From NCBI RefSeq assembly GCF_000026185.1, contig NC_010694.1:992001-1056000 (forward strand): 64,000 nt of DNA, written 5' to 3'. Origin of the DNA: Erwinia tasmaniensis Et1/99 (lineage in GTDB: Bacteria; Pseudomonadota; Gammaproteobacteria; Enterobacterales; Enterobacteriaceae). Positions 54,071 to 64,000 of the stretch are shown in pieces. A model generated the notes under the pieces. The model ran no database searches. It was not told the DNA's origin and was given only the letters and a program-made list of their open reading frames with translations. How positions within the stretch are numbered: position 1 is the stretch's first letter; the number at the start of each line of letters is the position of its first letter. The position numbers and the translations under genes were made by a program.

Positions 54071-54532
54071 TATAAATGAACCTCACTAGTTGCAACGGGT
54101 GTAATAACGATGGTGATTAATGGGTGATGCGACTTTGCCGTCGGTGAGATTTTCACATTGGCCTAGTCATCATCCTTAGTTTCACGGTCATTCCTTAACC
54201 AGGCCACTTGATAGCCGTGATAAACAATGCTGTGTGTAAAACGTAAAAAACCTGACAGGGCACGGAACCCGAAGGGGCCGGTAACATCCGGTTAGGAAAA
54301 TTTGGCTGATATGACGTTTTCAGTAAAACGGAGATGAAGGCGCTATCATGACCATTCGTTTCGCCCCCCCCCTAACGTGGGGGCGGTGCGAAGACGTAAG
54401 GCTGCTCTGCGATCGCTTAATCATTTCAATTGAAAATATAACCAGGCTTAGTAAATTTATCTTAACCATAACAGAGTCAGAAATGTCTTAACAGGCGAAA
54501 AGTTCCCAAAAAAACATTTTCAGTTGAGAACA
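54071..54532. other. Non-coding gap between emrR and the YgaY-like gene
   Basis: 462 bp without a recognised gene; E. coli has ygaZ-ygaH here. It should carry the emrR promoter. It contains a C9 tract within CGCCCCC...GGGGGCG (54,362-54,385), able to form a hairpin, and one small open frame, 54,348-54,491 on the plus strand, of 47 codons with GAAGG upstream, for which I have no homology. No remnant of ygaZ or ygaH was recognised. Confidence 0.4.
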
Positions 54533-55717
54533 TTATTCGGTTATGCCCTCAAACCGCTGGCCATGCCACCAGACCAACAGGTTACATACGGTGAGCGCTG
54601 CGCCAGCACCACAGACGCCATACCAGCCCGCAGCTTGAAAAGCCGATGCCGACAGGAGGGATCCCGCGGCTCCGCCAACAAAGTAGCTGGTCATATAACC
54701 GGCGGTGAGGCGGTTACGCGCTTCGGGCATATTGCGGTAAATCACGCTCTGATTGGTAATATGTACACCCTGAACCGCAAGGTCGAGCAAGATAATGCCG
54801 ATGACCAACGCGAGCAGTGAATGAGCACCCAGGGTAATAACCCCCCATGAAGCCAGTAAAACGATCAGTCCTGCGCTGGTAGTCAGGCGGGCCTTGCCTT
54901 TGTCTGCCAGGGCACCGGCATGACGTGCCGCCAGTGCACCCGCGGCACCGACCAGCCCCAGCATGCCTATTTCCCCTTCTGAATAATTCCACTGCGGTGA
55001 CGAAAGCAGAAATGCCATAGAGGTCCAGAGCACGCTGAAGTTTGCAAACACCAGACAACCGATGATGGCTCGGGTACGCAGGATGGAATGACGGGTGTAG
55101 AGGGAGAAGATTGATCCCAACAGCTGGCGATAATTTAGCGCCACCGACTGTTGATAACGCGGCAAATAGCGCCACAGCGCCAGCGCCATCAATACCATTA
55201 GTGCGCTGGCGATCCAATAGACGCTGCGCCAACCGCCCAGCTCTGCCAGTCCTCCGGCAACGGTTCGGGCCAGTAGGATGCCCAGTAGCAGACCGCTCAT
55301 CACCGTACCGACGACCTTACCGCGTTTTTCCGGTGCGGCGAGGGTTGCCGCCAGCGGTACTAAAATCTGTGCGACGACGGAAAACAGCCCGGTCAGCGCC
55401 GTTCCCAGCAGCATAAACGGCAGCGTGGACGACATCGCCGTGATCACCAGCCCCCCGGCGGCGAGCAGACTCATCGTGACGATCAGGCCACGGCGTTCCA
55501 GCATATCCCCCAACGGAACCAGCAGCAGCAGTCCGATGGCGTATCCCAGCTGGGCAGTAGTGACAATAAAGCCTGCCTGATGGAATGAGAGTTCGAAGGT
55601 GCGGGCAATGGTGGCCAGCAGCGGCTGAACATAATAGTTACAGGCGACTGACAGGCCGGTAGCCAGAGACATCAGTATGACCAAAGCGGGTGTAAGGGCT
55701 TGATGAGGGGGGTTCAT
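54533..55717 (-). CDS. MFS transporter, YgaY-like
   Basis: Twelve-segment major facilitator, 394 residues from the ATG at 55717; a TTG three codons upstream is an alternative start. It resembles the drug or sugar exporters of the YgaY/YtbD type: CNYYVQPLLATIARTFELS near the N-terminus, the loop PLGDMLERRG, VPLAATLAAPEKRGKVVGTV and a C-terminal AGYMTSYFVGGAAGSLL. The substrate is unknown. In E. coli K-12 ygaY, in the same place between proX and the emr genes, is a pseudogene; here the frame is intact. Confidence 0.85.
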   Translation of the reverse strand: MNPPHQALTPALVILMSLATGLSVACNYYVQPLLATIARTFELSFHQAGFIVTTAQLGYAIGLLLLVPLGDMLERRGLIVTMSLLAAGGLVITAMSSTLPFMLLGTALTGLFSVVAQILVPLAATLAAPEKRGKVVGTVMSGLLLGILLARTVAGGLAELGGWRSVYWIASALMVLMALALWRYLPRYQQSVALNYRQLLGSIFSLYTRHSILRTRAIIGCLVFANFSVLWTSMAFLLSSPQWNYSEGEIGMLGLVGAAGALAARHAGALADKGKARLTTSAGLIVLLASWGVITLGAHSLLALVIGIILLDLAVQGVHITNQSVIYRNMPEARNRLTAGYMTSYFVGGAAGSLLSASAFQAAGWYGVCGAGAALTVCNLLVWWHGQRFEGITE

Positions 55718-55807
55718 AAAAATCAACTATCACGGTAAGAAATGTCTTATAGGCTAATAGTAACCTAAAAAACTATTTCACTCACATGATTATTAACAGG
55801 ACAAACC

Positions 55808-55832
55808 AGTTCGGCGGTATGACCGCCGAACT
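55808..55832 (-). terminator. Hairpin downstream of proX
   Basis: AGTTCGGCGGT and ACCGCCGAACT form a perfect 11-bp stem with loop ATG, about 80 bp past the proX stop. On the minus strand only GGTTTG follows, so an intrinsic T-run is weak. A second stem (GGGCTATC/GATAGCCC) lies closer to proX at about 55,876-55,903. Confidence 0.5.
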
Positions 55833-55910
55833 GCCGGGCTGACCAAAGAGAGGGGGCAACCCAAAATAGGTCGGTGGGCTATCCGGTGGGGAAGATAGCC
55901 CGAGGGCAGA

Positions 55911-56906
55911 TTACTTGCCAGCCGCCAGCGCGTCTTTCACCCAGCCGTCGAACTGCGCCTGGTGCGCTTTGATCCAGCCATTCACATGCGCGTTAATATC
56001 TGCTTCAGAAGACTGTCCCTGATGCATGCGTGCGTTTTGCGCATTGATATCCGCTAACGGCAGTTTCATCTCGGCAAACAGTTTTGCGGCTGCAGGATTT
56101 TTCTGAGCCCACTCTTTGTTAGCCACGATATGCATCGTATTAACCGGGAAGCCGTAATTGGCGCCATTTGGCAATTTGGTATCAACATCTTTCTGTGCGC
56201 CCGGCATAGAAGAGAACGGCACCTGCAACCACACCACATCGCGTCCCGGAACCAGCACGTCACTGACCCAGTACGGCGTCCAGGTGTAGTAAAGCACCGG
56301 TTTACCGTCTTTGAAACGGGTGATGGTATCCGCGATCATTGCCGAGTAATTGCCCTGATTATTCTGCACGGTATTACTCAATCCAAAGGCTTTAACCTGG
56401 TGACTGATCACATCGTCACAGCCCCAGCCCGGCGTGCAGCCGGTTAAATCGGCTTTGCCGTCATCATTGGTATCAAACAGCTTAGCCACTTTGGGATCTT
56501 TCAGCTGGCCAATGTTGGTGATGTGGTATTTTTCAGCGGTTTTCTTATCGATCAGGTAGCCCTGGGCAGCGCCCTGCACGTAAGTACCCTGGCGATAGAA
56601 TTTGGCATCGCCACCGGCGGCCTGATACATATCGTCATGCAACGGTTTCCAGTTAGTGGCGACAAAGGTGGTATCACCGGCGGCAATCGAGGTATAGGCA
56701 ACGTTGTAATCGACTTCACTCGGGTCATCAACGGTGTACCCCAGTTTTTCCAGCGCACGGCTTACCAGTAGCGTCTGAAAGGTCTCTTCGGTAATGGTGC
56801 TTTGAGCGGGTTTAACGGTAATGCCTTTACCCGGCAGATCGGCGGCGGAAACCTGAGCGGCGGCCAGCGTGGTGAACGCGGCGGCCAGCAGTGCTGTCTT
56901 ACGCAT
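55911..56906 (-). CDS. proX: Glycine betaine/proline-betaine binding protein ProX
   Basis: Periplasmic binding protein of the ProU osmoprotectant importer. The 331-residue precursor has a signal peptide ending VSA, giving mature [12 protein letters not shown]. The aromatic box residues are in [13 protein letters not shown] and [13 protein letters not shown]. The length is within one residue of E. coli ProX. It is the last gene of proVWX. Confidence 0.97.
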   Translation of the reverse strand: MRKTALLAAAFTTLAAAQVSAADLPGKGITVKPAQSTITEETFQTLLVSRALEKLGYTVDDPSEVDYNVAYTSIAAGDTTFVATNWKPLHDDMYQAAGGDAKFYRQGTYVQGAAQGYLIDKKTAEKYHITNIGQLKDPKVAKLFDTNDDGKADLTGCTPGWGCDDVISHQVKAFGLSNTVQNNQGNYSAMIADTITRFKDGKPVLYYTWTPYWVSDVLVPGRDVVWLQVPFSSMPGAQKDVDTKLPNGANYGFPVNTMHIVANKEWAQKNPAAAKLFAEMKLPLADINAQNARMHQGQSSEADINAHVNGWIKAHQAQFDGWVKDALAAGK

Positions 56907-56971
56907 AGCGATTCCTTAATAGTGGGTCGTGCTGAGGTTGCAGGCGGCACGGTGGCGTGCCGCCAAAAGAA

Positions 56972-58135
56972 TTATTTGATAAAGGGGCGGGTCAACAGGC
57001 CCAGCGGGCCGCTGGCAAACCAGCGCCGGTTGCCACGGCTGCGGTTGTCTCTGCCAAGGGACTGGGTGAGTCGGTCAAGGATAATTGCCAGAATGACGAT
57101 ACCCACGCCGCCCACGGTCGCCAGACCCATATCCAGGCGTCCAATACCGCGTAATACCATCTGACCAAGACCGCCTACGGCAATCATTGAAGCAATGACC
57201 ACCATTGACAGGGCCAGCATCAGCGTCTGATTGACCCCGGCCATAATGGTTGGCATCGCCAGCGGCAGCTGCACTTTAAACAGCATCTGACGCGGGCTGG
57301 CACCGAAGGATTCAGCCGCTTCAATCAGGTCGGCAGGCACCTGCTTAATGCCGAGAATGGTCAGGCGAACAATCGGCGGCAGGGCGAAGATAATGGTCAC
57401 CACCACGCCCGGCACGTTGCCGATGCCAAACAGCATAACGATTGGCACCAGGTAGACAAATGCCGGCGTGGTCTGCATCGCGTCCAACATTGGCCGGATA
57501 ATTTTCGCCGCTCGCTGACTACGTGCCAGCCAGATGCCCAGAGGCAGGCCGATGATGATGCAAAACAGCAGGGCGGTCAGCACCAGCGCCAGCGTGACCA
57601 TCGCCTGGGACCAGGCCCCGATGGCGCCAATCGCGACCAGTGACACCAGCGTGGCGACCCCCATGCTGAAGCTGGAGAGCTGCCAGGCAATCAGGGCAAA
57701 AACGATAATCGCCACCGGTGCGGGCATACCCAGCAGCAGCTGCTGGAAGGTGCTAAGGATATAATCTACCGGCAGGCGAACACCCTGGAACAGCGGACGA
57801 AAGTGAGTCACTACCCAGTCGATCGCGGTGGTCACCCAGCTGTCGAGCGGGATCAGCGTTTTATGGAACGGATCGAGGATATTAAAGTGTTCCGCCTGCG
57901 GTGTCGGAGCGCTATTCAGCCAGTCGCCGCCGCCTGCCGCATCGTGCGAAGCGCCGGGAGAGGCTCCCCAGGCATCGCTGCTGCCGCCAGCAGAATTGGT
58001 GGCAGGTTGGCTGGTCGTGGCGGCATCCGGCGCTCCCCAAGGATCGCCGCCGCTGGTTGCGGCCTGGCTGGCATCCGCTGGCGCGCTCTGATTTGGGGTT
58101 GCAGACTCCCACGGGTTACTGGTTTGTTCACTCAT
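56972..58135 (-). CDS. proW: Glycine betaine/proline-betaine permease ProW
   Basis: Inner-membrane permease of ProU. It is 387 residues, about 33 more than E. coli ProW. The extra length is in the N-terminal cytoplasmic part (about 1-85), a low-complexity stretch rich in Ala, Ser, Gly, Gln and Trp with repeated PWG/AWG-like units ([20 protein letters not shown]). The transmembrane part has the ABC-permease loop [20 protein letters not shown]. Its ATG overlaps the proV stop by 4 bases. Confidence 0.96.
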   Translation of the reverse strand: MSEQTSNPWESATPNQSAPADASQAATSGGDPWGAPDAATTSQPATNSAGGSSDAWGASPGASHDAAGGGDWLNSAPTPQAEHFNILDPFHKTLIPLDSWVTTAIDWVVTHFRPLFQGVRLPVDYILSTFQQLLLGMPAPVAIIVFALIAWQLSSFSMGVATLVSLVAIGAIGAWSQAMVTLALVLTALLFCIIIGLPLGIWLARSQRAAKIIRPMLDAMQTTPAFVYLVPIVMLFGIGNVPGVVVTIIFALPPIVRLTILGIKQVPADLIEAAESFGASPRQMLFKVQLPLAMPTIMAGVNQTLMLALSMVVIASMIAVGGLGQMVLRGIGRLDMGLATVGGVGIVILAIILDRLTQSLGRDNRSRGNRRWFASGPLGLLTRPFIK

Positions 58136-59328
58136 GGCTGGCCTCCATCACGATCTAATGCTTGCAATAACGTACCTTTGGAAATAATGCCGATGTACTG
58201 TCCCTCGTCACCGACGATCGGCACCGCGCACGGAGCCTGGGCAACATGGGAAAGCAGGTCGTTAAGCGTGGTATCAGCGGGCATCGCCTGTGGGGTGTCC
58301 AGCAGCGCCCGATCAAGGCCCGCGCCTTCTGCCAGCGCGGCCTTTAGCGAATCTACGGAGACGGTACCAACAAAGCGTTGTTTTTCCAGCACGTAGCCGT
58401 ACTCACGGTCGTTGTCCTGCAACAGCTTGATGGCTGAACGCGGGCCGAGCCCTGGCGCTTTACGGATCAGCGCTGCGGCACTACGGCGGGCAATATCCTT
58501 CGCGCTGAATACGTGGCTGATATCCACGCCACGGAAGAAGGTGCGCACGTAGTCGTTAGCCGGATTGTTGAGGATCTCATCCGGCGTGCCGACCTGCACC
58601 ACTTCACCGCCCTGCATAATGGCGATACGGTCGCCAATGCGCATAGCTTCATCAAGATCGTGAGAAATAAAGACGATGGTGCGCTGGTGGCGCGATTGCA
58701 GCTTGACTAATTCATCCTGCATTTCGGTACGAATTAACGGGTCAAGCGCGGAGAAGGCTTCATCCATCAATAATATATCGGGATTAATCGCCAGGGCGCG
58801 GGCTAATCCAACGCGCTGGCGCATGCCGCCGGAAAGTTCATCCGGGTAAGCATGGGCGTAATTATCCAGCCCAACCTGTCGCAGTGCATCGAGCGCTTTT
58901 TCCTGACGCTCTGCCAGCGGCACGCCGGCTAATTCCATGCCAAATGCGGCATTATTTAATACCGTCATATGTGGCATTAACGCAAATGACTGGAATACCA
59001 TGCTGATTTTATTTCTGCGGACCTGGCGTAACGCGCTTTCAGATATTTTGGCAATATCTTCACCGTCGATGATGACCTGGCCGCGGGTGGGTTCAATCAG
59101 ACGATTGAGAAGGCGAACCATAGTGGATTTACCGGAGCCGGATAATCCCATGATGACAAAAATCTCGCCTTCTTCAATGGCCAGACTGGCGTCTTTCACG
59201 CCAAGCGACAGCCCTGTTTTCTCCAGCAGCGTTTCTTTATCGATGCCTTTTTCAATATATTTAAACGCGCGATCGGGGTTGTCCCCAAAAACTTTATATA
59301 AATTTTTAACTTCAAGTTTAATAGCCAT
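58132..59328 (-). CDS. proV: Glycine betaine/proline-betaine ABC transporter ATP-binding protein ProV
   Basis: ATPase of ProU. It is 398 residues (E. coli 400). Walker [10 protein letters not shown] is at 61-69, the signature [15 protein letters not shown] and Walker [13 protein letters not shown] follow. Two C-terminal CBS domains (about 280-398), which in related importers sense ionic strength, are present. It is the first gene of the operon; the osmoregulated promoter should lie within 59,329-59,710. Confidence 0.97.
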   Translation of the reverse strand: MAIKLEVKNLYKVFGDNPDRAFKYIEKGIDKETLLEKTGLSLGVKDASLAIEEGEIFVIMGLSGSGKSTMVRLLNRLIEPTRGQVIIDGEDIAKISESALRQVRRNKISMVFQSFALMPHMTVLNNAAFGMELAGVPLAERQEKALDALRQVGLDNYAHAYPDELSGGMRQRVGLARALAINPDILLMDEAFSALDPLIRTEMQDELVKLQSRHQRTIVFISHDLDEAMRIGDRIAIMQGGEVVQVGTPDEILNNPANDYVRTFFRGVDISHVFSAKDIARRSAAALIRKAPGLGPRSAIKLLQDNDREYGYVLEKQRFVGTVSVDSLKAALAEGAGLDRALLDTPQAMPADTTLNDLLSHVAQAPCAVPIVGDEGQYIGIISKGTLLQALDRDGGQP

Positions 59329-59710
59329 GCATTCATTTATTTCCCGGTTAAAGTTGATTTTCTTATGTTAACTCTTCTTTGTAATTAAATATTATCGGCC
59401 TATACCGTAGCATACTGAGAATTTGAGGCAACCCTTAGCGGGCAATTAGAAGACTCTGATTTATTGGGGATTACGGCTAATGTCAGAGTGGGTAAGGGAT
59501 TACGGCGAGTGACGCGAGGAGAAAAAAAGGGATATTTCTCTAAGGATCTTCTCTCTGATGAGCCAGATATTGTTATGATGTTTGCCTGCTGAAGCCAAAT
59601 AGCCCGTATACCACGACCATATTTGAATCAAAAAACAGGCAGGTTTTTTTAAGAAATAGAAAATCATTAAAATAAGCTATGACCGCCGGTGACGGCCATT
59701 CGCCAGGCGC
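59329..59710 (-). promoter_or_regulatory. proVWX regulatory region, with a candidate promoter
   Basis: 382 bp between proV and nrdF without a gene. On the minus strand TTGCCT (59,426-59,431) and TACGGT (59,404-59,409) have a 16-bp spacer and lie about 75 bp from the proV ATG, a plausible osmotic promoter. The region is AT-rich, as expected for H-NS-controlled proU. Near nrdF, a weak GC stem (about 59,682-59,698) followed by TTATTTTAAT on the minus strand may terminate nrdF. Confidence 0.45.
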
Positions 59711-60682
<972 letters not shown>

Positions 60683-60721
60683 TTATCGGGCCAGGAAATC
60701 TGGCCCGCGATGGAAAGGGGA

Positions 60722-62872
60722 TCAGAGCGAGCAGGAGACACAACCTTCGACCTCAGTGCCTTGCAGGGCCATCTGACGCAGACGAATGTAGTACAGCGTT
60801 TTAATGCCTTTCTTCCAGGCGTAAATTTGCGCGCGGTTGATATCACGCGTGGTGGCGGTGTCGCGGAAAAATAGCGTTAGCGACAGCCCCTGATCGACGT
60901 GCCGTGTGGCTTCAGCATAGGTGTCGATAATCGCTTCCGGGCCGATATCATAAGCATCGCGATAAAACGCCTGATTATCGTTATTCATAAAGGGGGCCGG
61001 ATAGTAGACGCGGCCGGTCTTCCCCTCTTTACGGATCTCAATGCGCGACACAATAGGGTGAATGCTTGAGGTGGCATGGTTGATGTAGGAGATCGAGCCC
61101 GTCGGGGGAATGGCCTGCAAATTCTGGTTGTACAGCCCGTACTGCATCACCGCGTCTTTCAGCGTCTGCCACTGCTGACGCGTTGGGATGGCAATCCCGG
61201 CGTTGGCAAACAGCGCGGCGACCTGCGAGGTACGCGGTTGCCAGCTCTGCTCCAGATACGGATTGAAATATTCGCCGCTGGCATAACGGGATTGAGCAAA
61301 CCCGCTGAAGGTGGTACTGCGCTCACGCGCCAGCTGGTTAGAGGTACGCAGGGCATGGTAGGTCACGGTATAGAAATAAATATTAGTGAAGTCCAGGCCT
61401 GCTTCTGAGCCGTACTGGATACCTTCCCGCGCCAGGTAGCCGTGCAGGTTCATCTGCCCCAGGCCAATAGCGTGTGACTGCGCGTTGCCCTGTTCGATCG
61501 ACGGCACCGAATGGATATGGCTTTGATCGGATACCGCCGTCAGTCCGCGTACGGCGATCTCCACCGTGCGGGCAAAATCAGCAGAATCCATCGCATGGGC
61601 GATATTCAGCGAGCCGAGGTTACAGGAAATATCCTTGCCGATGCGGCGATAGCTCAGGTCATCGTGATATTCGGTCGGGCTGTTAACCTGTAGGATTTCC
61701 GAACACAGGTTACTCATATTGATACGCCCGTGGACAGGATTTGCCCGGTTCACCGTATCTTCAAACATGATATAGGGATATCCGGACTCAAACTGGATCT
61801 CTGCCAGCGTCTGGAAAAATTCACGTGGGTTGATGAACGTGCGGCGAATACGCGCGTCGTTCAGCATCTCGTGGTACTTTTCGCTGATGCTGATATCGGC
61901 GAACGGTAAACCATAAATTCGCTCCACGTCATAGGGAGAGAACAGCGCCATCTGCTGGTTATCTTTCGCCAGCTGGAAGGTGATATCGGGGATCACTACG
62001 CCCAGCGACAGGGTTTTGATGCGGATCTTCTCGTCGGCATTTTCGCGCTTGGTATCGAGGAAACGCAGGATATCCGGATGGTGCGCATGCAGGTAGACCG
62101 CGCCAGCCCCCTGACGTGCTCCCAGCTGGTTGGCGTAGGAGAAGGCATCTTCCAGCATTTTCATCACCGGGATCACGCCGGAAGACTGATTTTCGATACG
62201 TTTGATCGGCGCACCGGCCTCACGCAGGTTTGACAGCAGAAACGCCACGCCGCCGCCGCGTTTGGACAGTTGCAGCGCTGAATTCACCGCCCGCCCAATC
62301 GACTCCATATTGTCTTCAATACGCAACAGGAAGCAGGAAACCAGCTCGCCGCGCTGCTGTTTACCGCAGTTCAGGAAGGTCGGTGTTGCAGGCTGGAAGC
62401 GGCCGCTCAGAATTTCATCCGTCAGCGCCAGCGCCAGCGGCTGGTCACCTTTCGCTAACGTTAGCGCGACCATACACACGCGTTCGGTAAAGCCTTCCAG
62501 ATAGCGTTTGCCATCGAAGGTTTTCAGCGTATAGCTGGTGTAAAACTTCCAGGCACCGAGGAATGTCTGAAAGCGAAAGCGCCGTGCGGTGGCCTCAGCG
62601 AACAGCGAGCAGACAAACTCAAACGGATACGCATTCAACACGTCAGCTTCATAATAGCCTTCAGCCACTAAAAACTGCAGGCGTTCGGCGATGGAATCGA
62701 ACTGAACGCTGTTCGGAATAACGTGCTGAATAAAGTACTGACGCGTGGCCTCTCTGTCTTTCTCAAACTGAATATGGGCATTGTCATCATACAAATTGAG
62801 CATCGCATTGAGAGCGTGATAGTCCGCCGTGGCCGTGCTGCCCGCTAAGAGTGTGCTGTCTGTCGCTGCCAA
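60722..62872 (-). CDS. nrdE: Class Ib ribonucleotide reductase alpha subunit
   Basis: Catalytic subunit reducing ribonucleoside diphosphates. It is 716 residues (E. coli 714). It starts at a TTG inside the end of nrdI (28-base overlap), after AAGGGAG; no ATG gives a full-length N-terminus. Key parts are [19 protein letters not shown] with an active-site cysteine, NLCSEI with the thiyl-radical segment, [15 protein letters not shown], and the C-terminal redox pair CVSC recharged by NrdH. Confidence 0.97.
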   Translation of the reverse strand: MAATDSTLLAGSTATADYHALNAMLNLYDDNAHIQFEKDREATRQYFIQHVIPNSVQFDSIAERLQFLVAEGYYEADVLNAYPFEFVCSLFAEATARRFRFQTFLGAWKFYTSYTLKTFDGKRYLEGFTERVCMVALTLAKGDQPLALALTDEILSGRFQPATPTFLNCGKQQRGELVSCFLLRIEDNMESIGRAVNSALQLSKRGGGVAFLLSNLREAGAPIKRIENQSSGVIPVMKMLEDAFSYANQLGARQGAGAVYLHAHHPDILRFLDTKRENADEKIRIKTLSLGVVIPDITFQLAKDNQQMALFSPYDVERIYGLPFADISISEKYHEMLNDARIRRTFINPREFFQTLAEIQFESGYPYIMFEDTVNRANPVHGRINMSNLCSEILQVNSPTEYHDDLSYRRIGKDISCNLGSLNIAHAMDSADFARTVEIAVRGLTAVSDQSHIHSVPSIEQGNAQSHAIGLGQMNLHGYLAREGIQYGSEAGLDFTNIYFYTVTYHALRTSNQLARERSTTFSGFAQSRYASGEYFNPYLEQSWQPRTSQVAALFANAGIAIPTRQQWQTLKDAVMQYGLYNQNLQAIPPTGSISYINHATSSIHPIVSRIEIRKEGKTGRVYYPAPFMNNDNQAFYRDAYDIGPEAIIDTYAEATRHVDQGLSLTLFFRDTATTRDINRAQIYAWKKGIKTLYYIRLRQMALQGTEVEGCVSCSL

Positions 62873-63255
62873 AATTCGGTTACTCCCTTGTAGATGTTAG
62901 CGATGTCGTCAGAGGTGCCCATCAGCTCAAAGCGGTAGAGGTAGGGAACGTGGCATTTTCGCGCAATGATGTCGCCAGCCAGGCAAAAAGCCTCGCCAAA
63001 GTTACGGTTTCCGGCGGCGATAACGCCGCGGATCAGCTGACGATTATTGATGTCATTAAGAAACTGGATCACCTGTTTAGGAACCGCCCCATGCCGCGTG
63101 CCGCCACCATAGCTGGGTACGACCAGAATATAAGGCTCACTGACCTGTAGCTGTTGCGAGCTGTCCAGCGGAATGCGGCGTGCCGGCAGGTTCAGGCGCA
63201 CGATAAAACGATGGGTGTTTTCTGACAGGCTGGAGAAGTAGACCAGCGTAGCCAT
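62845..63255 (-). CDS. nrdI: NrdI flavodoxin-like activator of class Ib RNR
   Basis: FMN protein that supplies the oxidant for assembling the manganese-tyrosyl cofactor in NrdF. The ATG at 63255 gives [17 protein letters not shown] and 136 residues, the E. coli length; the frame is open eight codons upstream but that part overlaps nrdH. The FMN phosphate loop is SSLSENT, and the flexible loop near FMN is [15 protein letters not shown]. It lies 4 bp after nrdH. Confidence 0.97.
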   Translation of the reverse strand: MATLVYFSSLSENTHRFIVRLNLPARRIPLDSSQQLQVSEPYILVVPSYGGGTRHGAVPKQVIQFLNDINNRQLIRGVIAAGNRNFGEAFCLAGDIIARKCHVPYLYRFELMGTSDDIANIYKGVTEFWQRQTAHS

Positions 63256-63259
63256 AGCG

Positions 63260-63502
63260 TTATCCCCGCACCGTAGCAATATGACTTAGCGCCTGGATTT
63301 TGTCCGGGCGGAAGCCGCTCCAGTGCTCTTGTTCGGCCATCACTACAGGAACCTGACGATAGCCCAGGGATTTAAGTGTCTCGGTATGTGCCGGTTCCTG
63401 GTCGAGATTAATCAGTTGGTAAGCAATGCCTTTCTTGTCCATCGCATTTTTAGTGGCGTTGCACTGGACACAGTTATCTTTAGTGTAAATAATAATGCGC
63501 AT
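63260..63502 (-). CDS. nrdH: NrdH-redoxin
   Basis: Glutaredoxin-like electron donor to NrdE, reduced by thioredoxin reductase. The 80 residues begin [18 protein letters not shown] with the redox motif CVQC at 11-14, and have the NrdH signature [10 protein letters not shown]. It is the first gene of nrdHIEF, with NrdR boxes about 75 bp upstream. Confidence 0.97.
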   Translation of the reverse strand: MRIIIYTKDNCVQCNATKNAMDKKGIAYQLINLDQEPAHTETLKSLGYRQVPVVMAEQEHWSGFRPDKIQALSHIATVRG

Positions 63503-63575
63503 GATTCGTATTTACCTCACTAAGGGGTGAGCTGATGATTCTGGTACTGGGTAATTGAGCGACCACTTTGCCAAA

Positions 63576-63623
63576 ACACATCATATTGTGTTTGTTGTAT
63601 GCGTTAAATACTAGATATAGCGT
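63576..63623 (-). promoter_or_regulatory. Paired NrdR boxes upstream of nrdHIEF
   Basis: Two 16-bp boxes, ACACATCATATTGTGT (63,576-63,591) and ATACTAGATATAGCGT (63,608-63,623), match 12 and 13 positions of the palindromic consensus ACACTATATATAGTGT. They are 32 bp apart, about three helical turns, the spacing known for NrdR operators. This predicts repression of nrdHIEF by NrdR when dATP is high. Confidence 0.85.
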
Positions 63624-63994
63624 CATGGGATTGCAACCGTACAATGATCAGGCCATAAGATTTTTCGCTAAATTTCGCTACTGATGTCTTGCCGCACAAG
63701 GTGTTGACGCGCAAAAAAAATTTTCGGGTAAAGATGACGCATTGGCTGTGAGCGCGATGGCCTGGGGCAGCGCGTACGCCTGACGTTGTTTCTTGAACCT
63801 CTACTGCGGCGATGCCATTGACGTTAATCTCACGCCGTTCGCCAAAAATGTGCTTCTTAGGTCGAAACAGGCTTATAGTTATATGGCGTGTTCAGACACG
63901 CCACCTGACGGCCGGTGTTTGTGGATTATTCCGAAAGCCCCGAGGGCAAAGGCTGTTGTAAGGTTGCCGGGTTTACAGAATGAGAGGAACAAGC
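63624..63994. other. Intergenic region upstream of nrdHIEF
   Basis: About 370 bp without a recognised gene; E. coli has ygaM here. A hairpin TGGCGTGT/ACACGCCA with loop TCAG is at about 63,883-63,902. TATAGTTATAT just before it could be a -10 region for a rightward transcript. Nothing else was identified. Confidence 0.4.
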
Positions 63995-64000
63995 ATGTAT
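63995..64000 (+). CDS. Possible start of a rightward gene (ygaC by synteny), cut by the window edge
   Basis: Only two codons, Met-Tyr, are visible, after a good ribosome binding site GAGAGGA eight bases upstream. In E. coli the divergent gene near nrdH is ygaC, which begins MYL. The orientation fits if ygaM is missing. With two codons this is only a synteny guess. Confidence 0.3.

Overview
The window is chromosomal DNA of an enterobacterium of the Erwinia type (family Erwiniaceae, Enterobacterales). The proteins are close, nearly gap-free relatives of Escherichia coli housekeeping proteins, the 16S rRNA is gammaproteobacterial of the Erwinia/Pantoea type, and gene order follows E. coli in long blocks. 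The genus call is inferred from remembered family sequences, not from a search. I see no insertion sequence, prophage, integrase or CRISPR array.

Layout. (1) 1-36,563 follows the E. coli 4-5 minute region: glnD (cut by the left edge) and map leftward; then rightward rpsB-tsf, pyrH-frr, dxr, and the envelope/lipid/replication series uppS-cdsA-rseP-bamA-skp-lpxD-fabZ-lpxA-lpxB-rnhB-dnaE-accA; then a lysine decarboxylase, a VOC protein, tilS, a small c-type cytochrome, rof, yaeQ, arfB, an unidentified polytopic membrane protein where E. coli has nlpE-yaeF, proS, trmO-rcsF, metNIQ and gmhB. (2) 36,564-42,098 is a complete rRNA operon: P1 and P2 promoters, boxA, 16S, tRNA-Glu(UUC), 23S, 5S, terminator. 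(3) 42,284-50,598 follows E. coli 58 minutes: kgtP, yfiM, pssA, patZ, tapT, trxC, yfiF. (4) 50,662-64,000 follows E. coli 60 minutes, all leftward: emrRAB, a YgaY-like MFS exporter, proVWX and nrdHIEF, with the first two codons of a possible ygaC at the right edge.

How the genes work together. The first block supplies translation factors (S2, EF-Ts, ribosome recycling factor), UMP kinase, isoprenoid and undecaprenyl-phosphate synthesis, phospholipid and lipid A synthesis, outer-membrane protein assembly (BamA, Skp), sigma-E activation (RseP) and the replicative polymerase. metNIQ imports methionine under a likely MetJ operator. proVWX imports osmoprotectants. nrdHIEF is the class Ib ribonucleotide reductase under a paired NrdR operator.

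The most informative feature is the rRNA operon as a synteny breakpoint: its left flank is that of E. coli rrnH and its right flank that of rrnG, and its spacer tRNA is of the rrnG type. This is what reciprocal recombination between two rrn operons would leave. The other notable points are a second synteny break between yfiF and emrB, a membrane protein of unknown function predicted to have an N-terminal histidine after signal cleavage, an extra cytochrome c gene, and a probable decayed yaeP next to rof. I found no convincing new multi-gene system; almost all of the window is core chromosome.
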